Below, one piece after another: positions 56,301 through 64,000 of a DNA stretch of 64,000 bases. Each line of letters begins with the position of its first letter. Position 1 is the stretch's first letter. The notes below the pieces were generated by a model, which made no database searches, was not told where the DNA came from, and was given only the letters and a program-made list of their open reading frames with translations. This stretch comes from Doris montereyensis (lineage: Eukaryota > Mollusca > Gastropoda > Nudibranchia > Dorididae), in the NCBI GenBank assembly GCA_037039925.1, contig JAXRKP010001876.1, positions 1-64,000 on the forward strand, read 5' to 3'. The translations under genes and the position numbers were made by a program.

Positions 56301-56965
56301 GCATAGGCAGCGATAAAGAGGGATGGGGCAGCGATAAAGAGGGATGGGAAAGCGATAAAGAGCCATAGGCAGCGATAAAGAGGGATGGGCAGCGATAAAG
56401 AGGGATGGGCAGCGATAAAGACGGATGGGCAGGGATGGGGAGGGATGGGGAGGTATTAGAGCGGTTAGAAGCGGTAGGAAACTGTAGAAAGCTGTAAAAA
56501 GCTGTAAGGAGCTGTTAAAAGCGGTAAAGAGCGGTTAAAAAGCGGTTAAAAGGATATGAAAGCTGTAGGAAGCTGTATGAATGCGGTAGGAAGTGTTGGA
56601 AGCGGTAAAAAGCTGTATGGAGAAAGCGGTAAAGAGCGGTTTAAAAGCGGATAAAAATGTAGGAAGCTGTATAAAAGCGGTAGGAAACTGTAGGAAGCTG
56701 TATAAAAGCGGTAGGAAGCGGTTTAAAAGCGGTTGGAAGCGTGAGAAGCGGTTAGAAGCCGTTACAAGCGATTACAAGCGGTTAAAAGTGGTAAGACTGG
56801 ATTAGAAGGGGTTAGAAGGGGTTAGAATGGGTTAAAAGGGGTAGAAGGGGTTAGAAGGGGTTATAAGCGGTTTGAAATGGTTCGAAACGGTTCAAAACGG
56901 TTCTAAACGGTTCGAAACGGTTTCGAAGCGGTTCGAAGCGGTTGAAAGCGGTCTTAGGCGGTCTA
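56301..56965 (+). repeat. Cassette 9
   Basis: 20-mers 56301-56445, spacer start at 56454, G-rich tract 56808-56860 (six runs, one of them GGG), GGTTCG-type block 56868-56957. A 70-codon plus-strand frame at 56593-56805 lies within the spacer. It is lysine-rich repeat translation and is not called a gene. Confidence 0.9.
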
Positions 56966-58693
56966 GAGCGATAGTCAGCGATAGGCAGCGATAGGGAGCG
57001 ATAGGGAGCGATAGGAAGCGATAGGGAGCGATAGGCAGCGATAGGGACCGATAAGCAGCCATAGGCAGTCATAGGCAGCCATAGGCAGCCATAAGCCATA
57101 GGCAGCCATAGGCAGCCATAGGCAATAGCCTGCGATAGACTGCGATAGGCTGTGATAGGGTGCAATAGGCTGCGATTGGGTGCGATAGGGTGCGATAGGG
57201 GTGCGATAGGGTGCTGATAATAGGCGGCGATAGCGCGATCAAAAGCGATAAAGAGCGATGCGATAGGCTGCGATAGGCTGCAATAGGTTGCAATAGGTTG
57301 TGATAGGTTGCGATAGGTTGCGATAGCTTGCGATAAAGGTTGTGATAGGCTGCGATAGGCTGCGATAGGCTAGGCTTGATAGGTAACGATAGGCTCCAAT
57401 AGGCTGCCATAGGCTGCGATAGGTTGCGATAGGCTGCGATAGGTTGCGATAGACTGCGATAAAGAGCGATAAAGAGCGATAAAGAGCGATCAAGAGCGAT
57501 AAAGAGCGATAAAGAGCCGTAAAGAGCGATACAGAGCGATAAAGAGCGATAAAGAGCGATAAACAGCGATAAAGAGCGATAAAAAGCGATAAAAAGCGAT
57601 AAAGAGTGACAACGAGCGATAAAGAACGATAAAGAGCGATAAAGAGCGATAAAGAGCGATAAAGAGCGATAAAGAGCGATAAAGAGCGATAAAGAGCGAT
57701 AAAAGAGCGAAAAAGAGCGATAAACAGCGATAAAGAGCGATAGGGAGAGCGATTGGCTGCGATAGAGCTGCGATAGGCTGCGATAGGCTGCGGTAGGCTG
57801 CGGTAGGATGCGGTAGGCTGCGATAAAGAGCGATAAAGAGCGATCAAAAGCGATAAAAGTGATAAAGAGCGATAGGCTCCGATAAAGAGCGATAAAGAAA
57901 CGGTTCGAAACGGTTCGAAACGGTTCTGCGAAAAGAGCGATAAAGAGCGATAGGCAGCGATAAAGAGCGATAGGCTGCGATAAAGGGAGCGATAAGACAG
58001 CGAAAATAAGCGATAGGCAGCGATAGGCAGCCAAGGCAGCGATAGGCAGCGATGATAGCCTGCGATAGGCTGCGATAGGCTGCGATAGGGTGCGATAGGC
58101 TACGATAGGGTGCGATAGGCTGTGATAGGCTGCGATAAGCTGTGATAGGCTGTGATAGGCTGTGATAGGCTGTGATAGGCTGTGATAGGCTGCGATAGGC
58201 TGCGATAGACTGCGATAGGCTGTGATAGGCTGTGATAAGCTGATGATAGGCTGTGATAGGCTGTGGTAGGCTGCGATAAAGAGCAACCAGCCGATAGGCA
58301 GAAAAGCGATAAAGAGCGATAGGCAGTGCGATAAAGAGTCGATAAAGAACGATAAAGCGATAAAGCGATAAAGAGCGATAAAGAGCCAGATAGCTGCGAA
58401 AAAGAGCGATAAAAAGCCATAGGCAGCAATAAAGAGCCACAGGCAGCGATAAAGACCATAGGCAGCGATAGGCAGCCATAGCTGCGATAAGCCATAGGCA
58501 GCGATAGGCAGCGATAGGCAGCCATATGCAGCGATAGGCAGGCATAGGCAGCTGTGATAGGCGCTGCGATATGCAACCAGCCATAGGCAGCGATAGGCAG
58601 GCGATAGGCAGCCATAAGCAGCGATAAAAAGCCATAGGCAGCAATAAAGAGCCACAGGCAGCGATAAAGCCATAGGCAGCGTTAAACAGCGAT
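56966..58693 (-). repeat. Decamer satellite, minus arm 8 (ragged)
   Basis: Minus units with many small indels. A short block of cassette-type GGTTCGAAAC units sits at 57899-57927 inside the arm. Ends at the hinge 58688-58699. Confidence 0.85.
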
Positions 58694-58768
58694 ATCGCTG
58701 CCCATCCCTCTTTATCGCTGCCCATCCCTCTTTATCGCTGCCTATGGCTCTTAAACAGCGATATCGCT
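58688..58768. repeat. Doubled hinge
   Basis: Two perfect AGCGATATCGCT palindromes (58688-58699 and 58757-58768), 69 bp apart. Both are preceded by TTAAAC and followed by CCATCC-type 20-mers. The second begins again in the middle of the first plus-arm 20-mers, so the junction has been duplicated. Confidence 0.8.
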
Positions 58769-59704
58769 GTCCATCCTCTTCATCGCTGCCAATCCCTCTT
58801 TATCGCTGCCTATGGCTCTGTATCGCTGCCTATCGCTCTTTATCGTTGCCTATGGCTCTTTATCGCTGCCTATGGCTGCCTATCGCTGCTTATGGCTGCC
58901 TATCGCTGCCTATCGCACCCTATCGCAGCCTATCGCTCTTTATCGCTCTTGATCGTTCTTGATCGCTTTTTATCGCTCTTTATCGCTGCCTATCGCTCTT
59001 TATCGCAGTCTATCGCTCCCTATCGCAGCCTATCGTAGCCTATCGCAGCCTATCGCAGGCTATCGCAGGCTATCGCAGCCTATCACAGCCTATCGCAGCC
59101 TATCGCTCTTTATTAGGAGCCTATCGCTCTTTATCGCAGCCTATCGCTCTTTATCGCAGCCTATCGCTCTTTATGCTCTTTATCACTTTTTATCGCTCTT
59201 TATCGCAGCCTATCACAGCCTATTGCAGCCTATAGCAGCATATCGCAGGTTATCGAAGTCTATCGCAGCCTATCGCTCTTTATCGCTCTTTATCGCTCTA
59301 TTTATCGCTCTTTATCGTTCTTTATCGTTCTCTATCGCTCTATATCGCTCTTTATCGCTCTTTATCATTCTTTATCGTTCTTTATCGCTCTTTATCGCTC
59401 TTTATCGCAGTCTATCGCTCTTTATCGCAGCCTACCGCTCTTTATCGCTCTTTATCGCTCTTTATCGCTCTTTATCGCTCTTTATCGTTCTTTATCGCTC
59501 TTTATTGCTCTTTATCGTTCTTTATCGCTTTTTATCGCTCTATATCGCTCTTTATCGCTTTTTTTATCGCTCTTTATCGTTCTTTATCGCTTAATTTTAA
59601 TCGCTCTTTATCGCTCTTTATCGCTCTTTATCGCAGCCTATCGCTCTTTATCGCAGCCTATCGCTCTTTATTGCAGTCTATGGCTCTTTATCGTAGCCTA
59701 TCGC
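58769..59704 (+). repeat. Last decamer plus arm
   Basis: 20-mers, TGGCTGCCTA, then TCGCTCTTTA and TCGCAGCCTA units in the usual order. It stops abruptly at about 59704, where the 8-bp array starts. Confidence 0.9.
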
Positions 59705-62700
59705 CTCCATGGCTTCGTTCTGTTCATCGCTCCGTCGCTCCATCGGTCTACTGCTTCATCGCTTCACTGCTCCATCGCTCCATCGCTCCATCGGTCTACT
59801 GCTCCATCGCTCCATCGCTCCATTGCTCAAGTGCCCCATTGTTTTGTTGCTCCATCCCTACATCGCTCCATCGCTCCATTGCTACATCACTCAATCGCTA
59901 ATCGCTCTATCGCTCCATCGCACCATCGCTCGATTGCTCATCGTTACATCGCTCCATCGCTCCATCACTCCATCGCTCAATAGCTCGATCGCTCCATCGC
60001 TTCTTCGCTAAATTGCTCCATCGCTCCATCGCTCCATCGCTCCAGCCTTCCTTCACTCCATCGGTCAACCGCTCCATCACTCCATCGCTCTACTGCTTCA
60101 TCGCTCCATCGCTGAATCGCTCAATCGCTCCATCGACCCATTGCGCCATCGTACCATCACTCCAACGCTCTACCGCTTCATCGCTCAATTGCTCCATCGC
60201 TCCATCGCTCCATCGCTCCATTGCCCCATCGTTTCATCGCTCCATCCCTACATCGCTCAATCGCTCCATTGCTCCATCACTCAATCGCTCCATTACCCAT
60301 CGTTACATCGCTCCATCGCTCCATCGCTCCATCGCTTCATTACTACATCGCTCCATCGCTCAATTGCTCCATCGCTTCATGGCTCCATTGCCCCATCGAT
60401 CCATTGCTCCATCGCTCCGTTGCTTCATCGCTCCATCAGTACATCGGTTTACTGCTTCATCGCTCCATTGCTCCATCGCTCCATCGCTTTATCGCTCCAT
60501 TGCCCCATCGTACCATCACTCCAACGCTCTACCGCGTCATCGCTCCATTGCTCCATCGCTCCATCGCCCCATCGTTTTGCCGTTCAATCCCTACATCGCT
60601 CCATTGCTCCATTGCTCCAACACTCAATCGCTAATCGCTCCATCGCTCCATCGCTCTATCGCTCCAGTCATCGTTACATCGTTCCATCGCTCCATCGCTC
60701 CATTGCTCCATTGCTCCATCACCCAATCGCTCCATCGCTCCATCGCTCAATCGCTCCATTTGGTCATCGTTACATCGCTCCATCGCTCCATCGCTCCATC
60801 GCTCCATCCTCCATCGCTTCATCACCCCATCGCTCCATTGCCCCATCGTACCATCACTCCAACGCTCTACCGCTTCATCGTTCCATTGCTCCACCGCTCC
60901 ATCGCTCCATCGCTCCATTATCCAATCGTTTTATCTGTCCATCCCTACATCGCTCCATCGCTCCATTGCTCCATCACTCAATCGCTCCATCGCTGCATCG
61001 CTCCATCGCTCCATCGCTCAATCGCTCCATTTGCCATCGTTACATCGCTCCATCGCTCCATCGCTCAATCGATCCATTGCTCCATCGCTTCGCCGCTCTA
61101 TCGCTCCATCGTTCAATCGGTCTACTGCTTCATCGCTCCGCTCCATCGCTCCATCGCTCCATCACTCCATTGCCCCATCGTACCATCACTCCGACGCTCT
61201 ACCGTTTCATCGGTCCATTGCTCCATCGCTCCATCGCTCCATTGCTCCATTGCCCCATCGTTTTGTTGCTCCATCCCTACATCGTTCCATCGCTCCATTG
61301 CTCCATCACTCAAACGCTAATCGCTCCATCGCTCCATCGCTCCATTGCTCATCGTTACATCGCTCCATCGCTCCATCACTCAATCGTTTAATCACTCCAG
61401 CGCTCCATCGCTCCATCGCTACATTGACCATCGTTACATCGCTCCATCGCTCCATCGCTCCATTGCTCCATCTCTCCATCGCTCCATCGCTCCATCGTTA
61501 CTTGGCTCCATCGTTCCCTCGCTCCATCCCTACATCCCTTCATCGCTCAATCGCTCTATTGCTCCATTGCTCCATCGCTCCATTGCTCAATCACTCAATC
61601 GTTTAATCACTCCATCGCTCCATCGCTCCATTGCCCATCGTTACATCGCTCCATCGCTCCATCAGTCCATCGCTCCATCGCTCCATCGCTCCATCGCTCA
61701 ATCGCTCCATTGCTCCATCGATCCATTGCTCCATGGCTCCGTCGCTCCATCGCTCCATCGCTCAATCGATCCATTGCTCCGCTCTATCGCTCCATCGTTC
61801 AATCATCGCTCCATTGCTCCATCGCTTCTTCGCTCCATCGCTCCATTGCCCCATCGTACTATCACTCAAAACTCTCTACCGCTTCATCGTTCCTTTGCTC
61901 CATCGCTCCATCGCTCCATTGCTCAATTGCTCAATTGCTCAATCTCTCCATCGCTCCATCGCTCCATCGATCCATTGCTCCATCGCTTCGCCGCTCTATC
62001 GCTCCATGGCTCCATCGTTCTACTGCTTCATCGCTCCATTGCTCCATTGCTCGATCGCTCCATCGCTCCATTGCTGCAGTGCCCTATCGTTTTGTGGCTC
62101 CATCCCTACATCGCTCCTTCGCTCCATTGCTCCATCACTCAATCGCTAATCGCTCCATCGCTCCTTCGCTCCATTGCTCCATCGCTCCCTTGCTCATCGT
62201 TACATCGCTCCATCGCTACATCGCTCCATCGCTTGATCGCTCCATCGCTCCATCACTCCATCCCATGATCGCTCCATCGCTCAATCGCTCAATTGCTCCA
62301 TTGCTCCATCGCTCCATCGCTCCATTGCTCCATCGATCCATTGCTCCATCGCTCCGTCGCTCCATGGCTCCATCACTCCATCACTCTACCGCTTCATCGC
62401 TCCATTGCTCCATCGCTCCATCGCTCCATCGCTCCATCGCTCCATCGTTCAATCGCTCCATCGCTCCTTCGCTCCAGCGTTCCTTCACTCCATCGCTCTA
62501 ACGCTCCATCACTCCATCGCTCTACTGCTTCATCGCTCCATTGCTTCATCGCTCAATCGCTCCATCGCTCCATTGCCCCATCGTTTCATCGCTCCATCCC
62601 TACGTCGCTCAATCGCTCCATTGCTTCGTCACTCAATCGCTCCAACGCTCCATCGCTCAATCGCTCCATTGCCCATCGTTACATCGCTCAATCGCTCCAT

Positions 62701-64000
62701 CGCTCCATCACTACATAGCTCCGTCGCTCAATTGCTCCATCGCTCCATCACTCCATTGCTTCATCGATCCATTGTTGCATCGCTCCGTCGCTTCATCGTT
62801 TCATCACTCCAACGCTCTACCGCTTCATCGCTCCATTGCTCCATCGTTCCAGCGCTCCATCGCTCCATCGTTCCATCGCTCATTTGCTCCAACGCTCCAT
62901 CGCTCCATAGGTCCATCGGTCCATCGATCCATCGATCCATTGCTCCATCACCCCATCGCTCCATCGGTCCATCACTCAATCGCTCAATCGTTCCATCCGT
63001 CCCCTTCTCCATCATTCAATTGCTCCATTGCTCCATTACTACATCGGCCCATCGCTCCATTGGCTCATCGCTCCATTGTTCTTTCACTCCATTAGTTGAT
63101 CGCTGCATCGCTCCAACGCTTGATCGCTCCATCGTTCCATCACTCCATCACTTCATCGCTCCATTGGTTCACCACTTAATCGGTGAATCGCTCCATCGCT
63201 CCATTGGTCCATCGCTCCATTGCTCCATCGATCCATCGGTCTATCGCTCCATCACTCCATCGCTCTATCGGTCCATCGCTCCATCACTCAATCGCTTAAT
63301 CACTCAATCACTCAATCGCTCCATCGTTCCATCGCTCCATCGCTCCATAGCTCCATCGGTCCATCACTCAATCCCTCAATCGTTCCATCTGTCCCCTTCT
63401 CCATCATTCAATTGCTCCATTGCTCCATCGCTACATCGGCCCATCGCTCCATTGGCTCATCGCTCCATTGTTCTTTCACTCCATTAGGTGATCGCTGCAT
63501 TGCTCCAATGCTTGATCGCTCCATCGTTCCATCACTCCATGGCTCCACCACTTCATCGCTCCATTGCTTCACCACTTAATCGGTAAATCACTCCATCGCT
63601 CCATTGCTCCATCGCTCCAACACTCCATCGATCCATCGCTCTATCGCTCCATCGCTCCATCGCTCCATCGGTCCATCGCTCAATCACTCAATCGCTTAAT
63701 CACTCCATTGCTCAATCGCTCCATCGTTCCATCGCTCCATCGCTCAATCACTCCATCGCTCCATCGCTCCATCGCTTAATTGCTCCATTGCTCCATCGCT
63801 CCATTGCTCCTTTGCTCCATCGCTCCGTCGCTCCATTGCTCCATCACTCCATTGCTCAATTGCTCCATCGCTCCATCGCTCCATCGCTCCATTGCTCCAT
63901 CAATCAATTGCTCTATCGATCCGTCGCTCCATTGCTCCATCCCTCCATTGCTCAATCGCTCCATCGCTTAATTGCTTCAACGCTTCATCACTCCATCGCT
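59705..64000 (+). repeat. Octamer satellite CCATCGCT
   Basis: Tandem 8-bp units CCATCGCT with common variants CCATTGCT, CCATCACT, CAATCGCT and TCATCGCT. Landmarks ATCCCTACATC (59854, 60244, 60587, 60941, 61273) and CATCGTTACATCGC recur at roughly 330-390 bp. The array runs to the window edge. All frames of both strands tend to be open because neither strand of the octamer contains a stop codon; the frames read as PSLHRSIA or MERWSDGA repeats and are not genes. Confidence 0.94.
62999..63770 (+). repeat. Two copies of a ~392-bp higher-order octamer unit
   Basis: The non-octamer landmark CCCCTTCTCCATCATTC starts at 63001 and 63393, 392 bp apart (49 x 8). It is followed in both copies by the same series of landmarks (CATCGGCCCATCG, TTCTTTCACTCCATTAG, CACCACTTAATCGG). 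The two copies differ at scattered positions, mostly C/T and G/A changes. Confidence 0.85.

Noticed and set aside
60013..61320. 435-codon PSLHRSIA repeat protein
   Set aside because: The octamer has no stop on either strand; overlapping long frames occur in other phases of the same stretch.

Overview
No gene of any kind could be supported in this 64-kb window. It is satellite DNA from end to end. About 59.7 kb is built from 10-bp units and the last 4.3 kb from 8-bp units. Megasatellite of this kind, with inverted arms, palindromic hinges and nested higher-order repeats, points to a eukaryotic heterochromatic region (pericentromere, subtelomere, sex or B chromosome are all possible). The sequence gives nothing that identifies the species. 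The many long open frames are a by-product of the repeat arithmetic: a 10-bp unit read in triplets cycles through all three phases every 30 bp, so all three frames on one strand are open and encode the same decapeptide, while the other strand is closed by TAA/TAG in every frame.

Building blocks. The arms use the units TCGCTCTTTA, TCGCAGCCTA, TCGCTGCCTA, TGGCTGCCTA and TCGCACCCTA ('plus' arms as written, 'minus' arms reverse-complemented). A ~600-bp cassette recurs. It consists of inverted 20-mers (GGGATGGGCAGCGATAAAGA), then a GGTTAAAAGC/GCTGTAGGAA-type spacer, then a G-rich (GGGGTTAGAA)n tract, then (GGTTCGAAAC)n. A 12-bp palindromic hinge, AGCGATATCGCT, separates diverging arms. The complete unit is hinge - plus arm - cassette - minus arm - hinge, so arms diverge from hinges and converge on cassettes.

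Layout. 1-9698: two and three-quarter near-identical copies of a 3.54-kb unit of that form. 9699-13213: a fourth, degraded copy. 13214-24305: long plus-strand array with truncated cassettes near 16.2 and 18.6 kb. 24306-31000: broken cassette and a zone where strand orientation flips every few units. 31001-36022: plus array. 36023-38388: cassette plus minus arm. 38389-46048: plus array with two more flipped patches. 46049-46727: full cassette going straight to a hinge with no minus arm. 46728-49324: plus array. 49325-58693: three cassettes, each followed by a minus arm, with no plus arm between them. 58694-59704: hinge and last plus arm. 59705-64000: octamer CCATCGCT array with its own ~330-390-bp higher-order repeat.

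On a larger scale, about 10.5-20.4 kb and 35.7-45.3 kb are the same succession of landmarks displaced by 24.8-25.2 kb. Comparing these two copies shows that flipped-strand patches replace normal units without changing the length. That makes consensus or assembly error a serious competing explanation for the noisy interior (about 9.7-49.3 kb and 57.0-58.7 kb). The cleaner parts (1-9.7 kb, 49.3-56.9 kb, 58.7-64 kb) are the safest basis for biological conclusions. All comparisons were made by eye; no alignment or database search was run.
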